Assembly: GCF_037975245.1 (NCBI RefSeq)
Contig: NC_092561.1
Coordinates: 20,531,008-20,593,007, forward strand
Origin: Apostichopus japonicus
Taxonomy: Eukaryota; Echinodermata; Holothuroidea; Aspidochirotida; Stichopodidae
Direction: 5' to 3'
Length of the DNA: 62,000 nucleotides
Each line of letters opens with the position of its first letter. Position 1 is the stretch's first letter. The notes beneath the pieces are model-generated. The model had not been told where the DNA came from, searched no databases, and saw only the letters and a program-made list of their open reading frames with translations. Position numbers and translations under genes: made by a program. Shown piece after piece: positions 13,316-24,945 of this stretch.

Positions 13316-13870
13316 TGCTGTTATTTGTTGATATCAATGCTGCTTCCCTTCTTATAACACATCAATACAAAACAACGAAATTTTGCTAACACTAAGGTTA
13401 TGAACTTGATAAATTAGGACGTACAGCGTTGTTGTCTTGAAAGCAAAGCCACTTTTATCTTAATGTAAACTATGTTTTATTTTAGTAACCGCTTGTACAT
13501 ATATCCCATTTTGTCTGCATGTACTGTTAACGACTTTAATCTTCGTGTCTCAAAATAACAACATCATGGCTTTCCATAATCGTAAAATAAACAGTTTAAA
13601 GTAACATGTTTGAGGTATTTCCTTCTTTTATCATTGTTCTATGTTTAATGACAGGCTTGTGTAGTATCTGAGTATTAAAACGTATTAAACCTTTCACCGT
13701 GATGTATCGGCGGACGGATTGTACGCTTAGGAATTCAAAATGAATGTCACATTGACATATTGAGAAAAAACACCATCCAACGATATATCTCCAACATATA
13801 TAATGAAAATATCGTATAAACTACGTATCATTCTCACAAACTTCAACTGAGTTTATCACCACCAATGCCC

Positions 13871-14061
13871 GCTTCTCGGCCTTTTGGCTAAGATCATGCG
13901 TAGTATCTGTACCCTTTCGAGGGGAATGGTGATGCACACCTGACGATGATCACACAGTCACAGTCCCGATGCAAGGGGACTAGGGTTGAGAGCGGATCAG
14001 TCGTTCGGTAGTTTGGTTTTCGTGCCCAGGTTCTTTCGTGGTCGACTTTTTCTTAAAAAGT
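13871..14061 (+). mobile_element. SINE with a U2 snRNA-derived head
   Basis: The first ~42 bases match the 5' end of U2 snRNA almost base for base, including ttctcggccttttggctaag and the branch-point-recognition box gtagtatctgt. The Sm site and the rest of U2 are absent. About 150 bases of unrelated sequence follow, ending in a short T/A-rich tail (ctttttcttaaaaag). The unit is bounded by a 6-bp direct repeat, atgccc, at 13,865-13,870 and 14,062-14,067. The paralogous unit at 15,281-15,290 reads caatgcctac with no insert, so this is an insertion with target-site duplication. That excludes a functional U2 gene and supports an snRNA-headed SINE. The source of the body is not recognised. Confidence 0.75.
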
Positions 14062-14408
14062 ATGCCCACATGTTAACAAGTATTTAACTCATGTCTTAAC
14101 TTAACCTTAATAATTTATTTTTCTATTACGCCTTCAATCAATTTATCTAAAAGGGAGAACAAATATTACCGTACTGTCCCTGAAGAAAATATCATTACAG
14201 GGGGTAAAGGTTCCTAGAAGCAGGCCCGGAAAGAAATACAAAACAAAAACCCCAATAAAATAGACACGTATGGCTTATAATGACAAAAGATGTAACTTGT
14301 TAATGGGGCCATAAAGACGAATGTAGGTAGTGTCGTTAACATTTCATTGCGCAATAATAGAATCTCTCCAGATTTCCTTTCTGAGATACTTTGTGTCCAA
14401 GGAAGGAT

Positions 14409-14625
14409 ACGACATTGATTCATATTCCTATTGAAACTACTTATCTCAACATTAGATAGGAATCTCGATTGTACGATTGTCATAAGGACAACATTAAGGT
14501 TTGTATTTTCTAACTAACTACTATTTTCAATTATAAATATATATTGACACATATCTATATCTATATATATATCTTTATATATATATATCTATATATATAT
14601 ATATTTATATATATATATCTATATG

Positions 14626-14724
<99 letters not shown>

Positions 14725-15632
14725 TGTTATTTGTTGGTATGAATGCTGCTTCCCCTGTTATAACATATTAATACAAAACAACGAAATGATGCTAACACTA
14801 AGGTTATGAACTTGATAAATTATGACGTAGAGAAACCGTCGTGAAACCTAGGCCATCGTTATATTAAATGTAAAATATGTTTTATTTTAGTAACAGCTTG
14901 TACATAGTTCCAATTTTGTCTACATGTTCTGTTTACGACATTAATCCTCGTGTCTCAAAATAACATCATGATGGCTTCCATAATCGTGAAATTAACAATT
15001 TGAATTAACATCTGTTTAAGGTGTGTCATTCCGTTGTGTCTTCCTTTGTTCTATGTTTAATGACAGGCTTGTGTAGAATCTGGGTATTAAAAACGTATGG
15101 AACCTTTCACCGTGACGTATCGGCGGACGGAGTGTACGCTTGAGAGTTGAAAATGAAGTTCACATTGACATATTGAGAAATGAGTGCAACACCATTCCAA
15201 CAATATATCTCCAGCATGTAATGACAACATCATATAAACTACGTATCGTTGTCACAAACTTCAACTGAGTTCATCAGTATCAATGCCTACATGTTAACAA
15301 GTCTTTAGCACATGTCTTAACTTAAGCATAATAACTTATTTTTCTATTACGACTTCCATCGATTTATCAAAAAGGGAGAGAAAATATTACAGTACTGTCT
15401 CTAAAGTAAATAATATTACAGGAAAAAACGTGTCTAGAAGTAGGCCCGAAAAGAAATACAAAAAGATAAACCCAAATAAAATAAATATATATGGCTTATA
15501 ATGACAAAAGTAAGATGTAACTTTTAATGGGAGCATAAAGACAGATATAGGTAGTGCCGTTAACATTTTATTAAGCAATAACTTAATATCGTCCTTAGGA
15601 TTAACTTTCTGACGTACATTGTGTCCGTAAGG
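14409..15632. repeat. Tandem duplicate unit, copy B
   Basis: Second copy of the 13,010-14,402 unit, without the SINE. Its continuation (15,633 to about 18,790) pairs with 52,880-55,855, so the arrangement around 51.7 kb is the one-copy state and this locus gained a tandem copy. No gene is seen. Confidence 0.75.
14556..14722. repeat. (AT)n microsatellite
   Basis: Long TA-dinucleotide tract with a few ct/tt interruptions. The open frame across it (Tyr-Ile repeats) is a by-product of the repeat. Confidence 0.95.
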
Positions 15633-18600
15633 TGGAAAAGGCCGCCAACTGTATGCATCCTCGTAACATATTTTATTAGTTTCCAAACTTGTCGGAACTG
15701 CTACGGAAGCGCTATTTCCTTTTTGGCTAATTATTCAGCGTTTTGTCCTATAAATGGAAAGCGGTCATAGGCATACTGTTGTATAATTGATCATTAGCTG
15801 TTTGGCAGTCGTACTCTACAGTTCATCACAATGTATTACAAAGTGCATGTGGCGGTATTAACAAATTAAAGGAACGGATATCTTACATTTCACTCGCTAA
15901 AAGTGCGATTCACGGTTTCAATCCATTGAGGATTCCAACCAATCCCGTTTGTTCGTTTTCATTCGAAAATTTCATGGTCGAGAGCCACTGCTTTAGAATT
16001 GCAAGCATCTTTCAAAGGTTTTGCCAATGTTTCTCTGCATGGTAGCGCAATCTTAATGATCCGTTCCTTGCAGCCTGGATCGACTCAATGAAACGAACCA
16101 CAGACAACTCCGGTGGCTCGATCATTAGTACCTTCCTGGAATGAGTTAGGAGTATATTTATTCACCATTGTTGCTAATTATATCGTTCATCCTGCCGAAG
16201 GTTCTTTAAGTTTACCACGCAGGTGTCCATATGAGCAGTACGTTTGTCGTATCCCATATTTTTTTAGAATACAGTGGATAAGCTGAAGTTGAAGATGTGT
16301 AGCAATACGGTCATTTCTTTAAGAAAGTATAACTTGTGGTCATAGCAGTTTTTACCTGCGTTTTCTTAAAACGCGTACACGTGAAACTGCATTTTGAACC
16401 TGACTTAGCCTCGTCAGTTGAACAAATTACGCATTAATTTTGATAGTACTTGCCATGAGTTTCATGACCTCTCCTACCAAATTTCTAGGGTAATGTTAGG
16501 TTCACCAAGTTCATATGGTGTCGTGTGAGTGGTATATGGGTATATACATACTGTAACATTTCGACATGGACTCTCAGTAGAGTAGGACATAGAGTAAAAT
16601 GGTTAATTAACAGAAAGGTTAAGAAGCCCAGAATCTACATCAAATGCTAAGCTCCACATAAACAATGAATGACTTCCATTTAGTATGTACTGTTAGTGTC
16701 ATTGTGTTTATTAATGTTTTCTCATTAGTAAAAGATAATTGTGACAAACCACGTTCAATTATATACGAACGTTATTTAAAAACACACCTGATTCCCTACC
16801 TGTACCCATCTGCCTGTGAGCTTAAGTAAACAATTGAGTTCCATAAAGGTGTGCTAACCATTCTTTTGTACAATCGGCTTTTGTGACGACTATGACCCGC
16901 TCTCAGTAGCATGAAAGGAGAGTATATTCAGGACGTAGATAGAGGACTTGGAAGAAACAGAATCTATTTGTTTTTAGTCGAGATGTTATTATCAAGCTAT
17001 TGAGTAAGTTATTTTAGTTACATAGTTTGGTAGTTAATCAATTACTAATTTGGTAAGAAAAAAAGGTTAACCATGCTTCCATACGCTAATATAGGTACAA
17101 TGGAGAAGTGATAATTAGTTACTCGCTAGTAGCATTCCTTTCCACATGATACAAAACGTAAAGTAGTTGCCAGATCTGAAAAACGCGGGTTGGCTTATTA
17201 ATACTATATCGTGAATATAAAGCTTTCCGTATATGTAGTACATGATAAACAACGCAGTGTACTGTATGTATTAGATTCGAATAGTACAGCGAGCACCATG
17301 CACCGTTCACAACTATTAAGGAAAGGTAATATTACATATTCAAGTTGTAAGAGCCCCCTCAACTTTTCGCTGTTACTAAATAGTCTACGAAAATTTCAAA
17401 GTCAAACTTAATATTGATAAAAAACAAAACGTTTTTAACATTAACCTTAACATTAACAAGGATGGGAGATATGCTGATCATTTTATGTCAGATCGTCAAT
17501 AAAATGTGGACTCGGAATTCTCGTAAGCAATGTCGAATTTTACACAGTATGATTCTTGTGCTTCATAGTATATATTAACACGATACTAATTGATATCAAA
17601 TCGTGATATATGTTGATGGTTTCGTTGATATTATGTTTAGATCACCATGGAAAATTGAAGTAGGATTCCATTTTTGTCTCAATGATCATTAAGGAACTGA
17701 GTCCGGGGTGTGAAGTGAAAAATAAATTCTACCAACGGGTCAGTATAAATCTCATCGGCTGCAGATGATGATTTACATTTTTGAAACTTATCACAAACGT
17801 GCAGTCCCTCTGTCTACCATTTTTTTTACAAAGATTGGTTATTCGTTGATTAACTAAGTGCACTTTCAGGCAGATGTATAATGAGTGCAGAGAAGAAGAT
17901 GCTTGTATTACTGATGTCATACCACAATTAATTGCTCCATAGACTTACTAAAGTCGTCGTTTCCAAGGACGCTAGAGCTTAGATTGAAGATTTCGACTGT
18001 TATTTCCTAGCAATCACATGATATATCTGATGGCTATTACAGCCCATTTATTTGCCACCATGATCGTTTAGATTGTTGAGCTATAGGACAGTTCAACTGT
18101 AAGCATAATGCTCCTCAACCCATATTACAGCTCTCGCTGCAGAATCTTCTTGTTTCACCCAAGATTTTCTAAAATACCTTAAATCTTCTCAATCTTCCAG
18201 ATTTTTAGACCATCTGTTTTTTATTTCATCCTCTTCAACAGCTAAGAAAGAATGATGGAGACTCACAATCTGCCAAAAACTAAACATTAGTGTAAGTCAT
18301 CTAAGGACATGCCCTACCCTAATTGTGACACGGCACCTACTGTAACAGCTGAAACTAAGGTTAAGATAAACATTGCTATGAAACCCCTACCCAAGTACAA
18401 TGGAATGAACAGTCTTCGCTTTGCATTACAGTAAGGTTTCAGTATGATATATGGCACCTTTGAATGAATATTAATGAGGCGAGGTTTATGTAGCATTCAG
18501 AAAGTTTAATTATAATCCAATGTTCATCCCATATATATATATGTGACTAAAGAGCCAACCTTAAGTCAAACTTCATCAAGCGGAGTGGCAATTGACATGT

Positions 18601-19716
18601 AGTTTAGAGTCATCATTATGACTGGTTTGTAACTTACTATACTGGACATGAGATATATAGTATATCCATTACTGTTTTCTGTACGTCAAATGTGGTCACG
18701 TGATGTCAGCTTTGTTAAATATAGTATAATTTCTACGCTTTCGTATATATTATTGTTATTTTATAAAATTGTATTTGGTTACTGGTAGAGGCATTTTCCA
18801 ACTACTGAATGAGAAACACATGTCTTGAAAAACGATAAAATGCTAGACTGGACCAGGTTTTGAGTATTAATTTAACTTGGTATCAGTATCAAGTATCAGT
18901 TCTTCTCACAAATAAACAAGCAACATATCACAACAAAACTTAGAGCTACGGTATTTCTTAATTCATTCATAAAATCGTTAACGTTGACATCTATCTATGA
19001 TACTAGACTTATATGTAAATTAGATATTACATACTGACATGCAAAGTCCACGCTAACAAGCAGACTCTCACGACAAGGCGGTTGACATTGAGGTACCACA
19101 AATTCCATGTTGACTAATGTCATTTTCCTTTGGACGTTATTTTGTTGCATTTGAGTGTTTGTTCTTGTCCCCCACCCCACCCACCCCCTACCAACAGAAT
19201 ACAATTTTATGTGCATGTCAACATTTCGATGTATTCAAGAGTATTTTGGGACCTTTGAAGTGAAACTTTACATGGATAAGTGATATTTCCAGAGGATGAC
19301 AAACCTGCAGAGAAACCTCGTTTCATACTTGGTTTCCCTTTAAATGGCGATCTCTCCTTTCGAAATTCCTTTTGAAATTACTTCCTTGTTGTTCTATATA
19401 CTTCATTTATCTTATAATATGACTCATCATCATTTTTACAAAGTGAGGATGTGGTACAGACGGTGCTAAACTCTTCTTTACTGTTTTAATATAGAAATGT
19501 TGTGCTTAAAAGCATGAATCATTTGATTACATTACGGTAGAGCCAATTTGAAACGAGTTTCTCTGTCTCATTCCATAATTGGATCAACGTGTAATTGCAG
19601 CTATAACGTGTACAATTGTTAGTGCTGGTTTGCGTGTATTCCTTTACGTTCTTTTATCTTGGAACCGCAGAATTTTCTTTAATTCGTAAACAAGAAGGAA
19701 CATTAATCAAATCATC
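15633..19716. repeat. Duplicated upstream region of G2
   Basis: No gene is recognised. Positions 15,840-18,790 match 52,890-55,855. Positions 17,260-19,716 match the upstream regions of G3 (27,270-29,923) and G4 (42,840-45,514). Short open frames are not conserved between copies. The end of this region, with the C-rich tract and the conserved bases before exon 1, should contain the promoter, but I cannot place a TATA box or start site. Confidence 0.65.
19169..19188 (-). promoter_or_regulatory. C-rich tract upstream of G2, potential G-quadruplex on the minus strand
   Basis: Four runs of C (5, 4, 3 and 5) are separated by single A bases. It lies about 530 bp before exon 1. Equivalent tracts occur at 29,104-29,128 and 44,683-44,715. 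Confidence 0.5.
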
Positions 19717-22700
19717 GTGTATGTTTATTGCTTTCTGGGGTTCTTATCTTTTATCCATTGTTGTATGAGCACTAGCGAACGTTGTATCAATTCTGCTCAT
19801 CAAGATGTAAGTACAACCGCAGTCATCGGTCAAAATGTCACCTTAGAATGTGGAATATATGAAAACTGTCCGTATTTTGCTTGGTTCATCTACCTTGCAA
19901 ATACAAGTCGCATTGAACTCTTTCAACGTGAATGCAAGAAGAGCTATAAAGCATGTCACGAAACAACATATGATGGACGAAACGTTCTTCGTTTAACTGA
20001 CATGGATAATCGTGTAGATGGATATTACCAATGTGTTTGTGTCTCAAAGCCAGTATATGCCTTTGCTTGTGAACGGTTGGTTGTCGTTTGCCAATTTGAT
20101 GTCTATGTCGCAAAAAAATTGGTGGTAAGATTTTTTATATTTTAAGAAAAAACATTTAAAGTTAGCTTTAAAATACATTACACATAAGATTATCCATCGA
20201 GATGGAAGAACGTAGCGTTAAGCAAAACTTGATAATGTTCTGTTGCTATGACTAGTTTAGGATGTAACGCTCACAAATGTGTTGGTAATCAAAACTCATT
20301 ATTTTGGTATTTATACACAGATGTTTTTACGTCTGAGCTTAGTTTCAAGAAAGAAACCAGTTTACGAGTTCGCTTTCAGTGTTACCCGCTTTCTATCATG
20401 CATTTATTTGGTATGTCGTTCAAGGACTGCGTATGCATTGTTATCATTACCGAACATGATGTTGTATGTTATGTTTATGATTAATAAGAGTAATATCCTG
20501 ACTGTGTTATTACTATTCCGTTCATAAGCAAGTATCAATATTTGAATTAATTTTGGTTTCAGTTCAGGTCAAGTAATGTTGGTCCCATGCAGACTCATGT
20601 AATCAACGTTTCAGAAGATGAATATATAAGAGTTAAGTGTCCAAAGAGCAGTAACCGGCACAACTGTTCAGATGGTACGTATTAACTTGAATCCTAATGA
20701 GGTTTTCCAGAACTTAATATGTTTGATTAACAATTTCTGTTAACTGTTATCTGTTAATTTTCTTGGTATGCATTCCACAAATCGTAACAGTTTCCTAGAT
20801 ACTGGTACAGTCCCAATGTGCTGTTTGTTTTCCATCGAATATCATTAAAAACCACTCGAACGGGATGGTGACTTGGAGATGAACTTAACTCCAACTGAAC
20901 ACCAATTACATTTGAAAGAAGAAAATCCTCGTGTCACCATTCAGAACTAAGAGTTTATCTATTAAAGCCACATATTAGTTGGGTTGCACCTAAGTGTTAT
21001 TCTTACTAAGCCATGTCATAACATTTGTTTAAGAATTCACAAATGGGGTTAGAAACTGCAATTAAAAAGGGACATTTATCAAATACATTATATATAATGT
21101 ACACGGAAGTTGAAGGTTGCATAATCCCTGACTCTCTCATACCGTGGAAAACTTCACGAATATAGTCAAAATCTAACGAAGAAGGGGGTTTGTAGTTGCT
21201 ATTTTTTATATAAACATTTCGACGTTTAAGAAAGAATATGAAATTTGTAGAATGTATTTGAAATTTGGAGAAAAAGGAAATATAAAGTACTGAAAAATTG
21301 AAATTTCCAACGTCCCTTTTGATGTACCGTACCATCTACGAAACTAAAATTCTTCTGAGAAATACCCCAAACCATACCGGCTTTTCCGCCTTCCAACTCG
21401 CTGTTAATACCTACCTAGGCCAATGCTTTAGCATTGAATGAAGTTCAGATATTTTTCAGTGATGTCCCAAACAGTTCAAGCAAACAAACGGTTTGGTGCA
21501 AGTTTGTTCTTTTATTCTTTTTAACTAAACATCATATGTTTGGTATGTATAGATCATGTTGTAGTGTTTCGGGGTGATTACACCTACAAGCATTTACAAA
21601 GTTTTTTGTTATCACTCCTCAGCTTTTTCCTGTCATTTGTCTGGTTGTATATTGTTTGTATTCTATTAAAGATGTAAGAGTCTGAAATATATGTAGTTCT
21701 ATGCAACGAAACGTAATCTCTGACTTGACGTAACTCAATTTTGGCTGGCGTTTTTTCCTCCTGTGGACGATGATTTGTTAATTTGTCAGAGCCTTATGCC
21801 GCTGTATATCTTTGGTATAACTGCATACAGCCTTATGAGAGATGACGTGTGAATATGAGGGTAAAAGTGGAAGATTGCCAGATTTACCACAAAATAGCAA
21901 ACATTGCGTCAAATCATGACAAAAAATTATCTAGGTTTGCTAATAAACCAGAATTATTCATTTTTGTTTCTTTAGAGAAATGCACCAAGTCAAAGTTGAC
22001 CTTTTTGTGAAACTGTTTAAAATTTTCTTTATATTCAAGATTCATCGAAAAGGTTCAATGCAACAAGATCTCATCAAAATTGCTTCATCGAATGTAACTG
22101 TAGTAGAATAGGCGCCACAGGAGTTACCATCAACGTATTGCAACGTGAAACTCCCATAAATTCATCTGGAACGACCGCAGCCCTACATTATATTGCACCA
22201 ACCACATCATTGGCCAGTTATAATAAAGAACACATGACAGATGGTAAGGCACACAACTCAGTCAGTACCGGTATTGGTATGTCCTCTAACGATAATTATA
22301 TTGTTGAAGTGATTGTTCTTGTAATAGTAGCTATAGGTCTATGTTTGTTAATAGTTGCTGTCAGTCTATTCGTCTCAGATCTACCAAGACTGAACAAATA
22401 CCAAACTTAGAATCAGTATTTCCCTAACAAGGGTCAGTAGTTGTGACTGCTTCTATTTCAGCAATAATTGAAATGAAAAACACAGCAATAAAATGTTAGA
22501 CACTATAGTCATGATCGCGTACTGAAGAAATATATATGGAATACATATAATATTTCTATGCAAGCAAATAATTATTCGTTGATTAAGCTCACATACTATG
22601 ACTTTTGGTTGTTAAGCATCTTAAGCCAATGGAAAGAACCAAGTGAGTAGATAAGGATTACTAGAATATTTTCTAATACCTGTGTTTGACGATTGGTATC

Positions 22701-23227
22701 CTAATACAGTTTAGCGTTGAAATAGTTAGCTGGATATTTCTTATGTTTTAAGATACCTTAATGGCATTGTCTTTATTGTTTTCTTTATATTTCATGGTTC
22801 ATGGACATTTGCTACACCCTCCCTCAAAGGCAAACACCAACAACTAACAGCATGTAACTTCATTCCGGTCGTGGCTGTTCTTCTAATATCAATCCTGGTG
22901 ATTGTCGTTGGCGTTCTATCTATATATATTCGATATTTGAAGACTAATGGATTTCCTAAACCAGTTTCAACGAATAAAGCAATCTTTTTGCAATCGGACG
23001 ATGCAATGGTTTCTACATATGTTAATGCTGACGCGGGGAAAACAGCAACGTGTCATACGTGCGTACCTCATGCTGAACTCATGGTCCCACGAATGATCAC
23101 TACAGACAATCTCAAAGTTAATTGTTCAGCATCTAAAAGTAATGATGCAAACTGCTACTTGTCCGGCTACGAAATCACCCAAAATGTGGAGTGTTCGAAT
23201 GAAATAAAGTATGAAACAATAAATTGA
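19717..23227 (+). CDS. G2: two-Ig transmembrane receptor with alternative TM exons
   Basis: Predicted exons are 19,717-20,124, 20,563-20,674, 22,040-22,243 and 22,851-23,227, with matching phases 0, 1, 1; the total is 1,101 nt. Exon 1 gives a signal peptide and a V-like Ig domain with NVTLEC (B strand), WFIYLA (C strand) and DNRVDGYYQC (F strand) plus extra cysteines. Exons 2-3 form a second small Ig-like domain (IRVKC ... CFIECNC), then a Thr/Ser stalk. Exon 4 gives TM2 (VAVLLISILVIVVGVLSIYI) and a tail with TYVN (Grb2-type YxN) and the ITIM IKYETI at 23,204-23,221. Reading on through exon 3 to 22,410 instead gives TM1 and a short tail. Oddity: the start codon aligned with the other copies is GTG, not ATG, and an in-frame stop lies just upstream. 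Either initiation is non-canonical, another 5' exon is used, or the gene is newly disabled. Function is inferred: ligand-binding immune-type receptor at the cell surface. Confidence 0.7.
22244..22410 (+). CDS. G2 alternative terminal segment with TM1
   Basis: Read-through of the exon 3 donor (GATG|GTAAG at 22,243/22,244) gives about 55 residues. They include the membrane segment IVEVIVLVIVAIGLCLLIVA and end SDLPRLNKYQT before the stop at 22,408-22,410. The tail has no tyrosine signalling motif. AATAAA follows at 22,487. Confidence 0.55.
22487..22492 (+). promoter_or_regulatory. Polyadenylation signal for the G2 TM1 form
   Basis: AATAAA lies about 77 nt after the TM1-form stop and about 360 nt before the TM2 exon. 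It is positioned to end the short transcript and is conserved in G1 and G4. Confidence 0.5.
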
Positions 23228-24945
23228 GGAGGAACAAATTTGTCATCAATCCAAGCGATCGAAAACAACGAATGCTTCTTTTAGTGCTACAAATTGAAAT
23301 GAATATTAATTTCGACATCAATCATTAAAATGTATCAATGGTAAAAGCAAAATACGGCAAAAACGATTTAAACTATTTAATTTCAACGGATTACCGTGGT
23401 CTAAAATGTTTAGGTCTATGAAAAAGTCATTGTACAACTTGTGAATTATTTCCATGACAAAGATCAGTTCTCAAGGTAAAATCGTTGTTGCCACTTACTA
23501 ATGAACACATGTAATGCGTACCGTTGGTAATTCGTGACGCATCATATTCGAAGTACGCACCGCGGTATAAAGTCGCTGAGACTCATTCAACATAAAAACA
23601 AATAAGGTACACCTGCATAAACCATCGAATATAAATAGTGCTTGGAGAGTGAATAAACATCAGGATAGACCAATACTATACAATCTAAGCCTCTTACTTA
23701 TATTTAAGTTAGAAGTTGGGTTTCACGTTGTATTGTAGAGAACGTCAACTTGGATAAAATGAGCGCGTTTCTAGGCCAATATGTGCCGTCTTTTTTGTAT
23801 CGAAATGTTTCATGTAGAAGTAGGTAAGACACCAATACCAACAGACTAGCATCAGGTAATGTAGCAAAAATGAGAAAAGCATATATAATATGTATTTGTT
23901 AGAGATTAAAACTAGAAAAAGATACTCAATCTACGAAAACAATTACAGTATATGTGGAGACCACTGTCAACTAAGTGCACATTTGAATTACGCTTCAGTG
24001 TAATTTAGGAAGTTTCGATTTCACATATTTCAAGTCAAGGACAATTTTTAACATAGCAAACATTACAGTCACATACTATGAAGCTCAGAACATTGATTCA
24101 GAGCATACATAAAGTATGTTTAAGGATAAGGAAGAATATATAGTATAATATTCCGTATACATAATTGGAACATTTTGAAATTTATTTCACTAACGAACTA
24201 CACTAACAATCCACGAGTTTCTTTATAAGCTACAAGTAACTGTTACAATTGCATCGAGGAAGCAGTTGCTTTCAATTGGAACTCAATTGAAAAAAATAAA
24301 CGTTCGCATTGTGACACTAAATCATGTCGCATGTAAACAGTTCCCCGTGACACTGGTACACTACACATATAGGTCAATGAATGAATTTGAAGGGCATAAA
24401 CAGGGTTTTGTTTTAAAGTTCTTGCGGTGTTTTAACATCCATCGTTACAAAACGTTAAGTATCTAAGCAAAGTAATGTTACTCTACAGTAGAGTTTGTGC
24501 GTAAAACTTCATTGATAATTTTTTATAATATTCCTGAACGTTGAAAATAAAAAAAATTGACGGTAGAGTTTATGCGTAAAAATTCCTTGATAAATTTTTA
24601 TAATATTCCTGTACGTTGAAAATAAACTTTTTGCAATGTGTTTCATAGAGACAACGATGATATGATTTTCACCGTACAATATGATCTTGTTTCCTTTACA
24701 CACTGCATATAAATTGTACTTAAAAAAAAGGAACATTTGTAATATAAAATGTCTTGCACTGACTAATATTAAGGAATTAATAAGTGTTATATAGTTTCTT
24801 TTAAATGTAAATTCAACATTGACATTGATTCATATTCGTATTGAAACTATTAATCTCAACATTAGCAGCTTTCAGAATCACGTTTTTTTCTCTATATCTA
24901 TAGTACGTTTAATTCCTTCCACAGTTTAGCAAATGTCATATTACT
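23228..24945. other. 3' flank of G2
   Basis: No gene is seen. It matches the flanks after G1 and G4 up to about 24,480. It lacks the LINE relic found at 11.8 and 50.5 kb and instead contains two short similar pieces (about 24,485-24,540 and 24,550-24,625, both around gcgtaaaacttcattgata). Confidence 0.5.

Larger units (their letters stand above)
13010..14402. repeat. Tandem duplicate unit, copy A
   Basis: This unit begins at a motif around cattgattcatattcctattg and ends near gtgtccaagg. It is repeated immediately downstream (14,409-15,632) and again at 51,700-52,880. It contains an (AT)n tract at about 13,225-13,312 and the U2-headed SINE. I see no protein gene in it. Confidence 0.75.

Noticed and set aside
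13871-13912. A functional U2 snRNA gene
   Set aside because: Only the 5' ~42 bases match U2. The Sm site and 3' stem-loops are missing, and the unit is a dated insertion with a target duplication.
14544-14771. 75-residue + strand frame of Tyr-Ile repeats
   Set aside because: It is just the translation of the (AT)n tract; the same applies to the frames at 33,256-33,465, 33,319-33,612 and 33,477-33,680.
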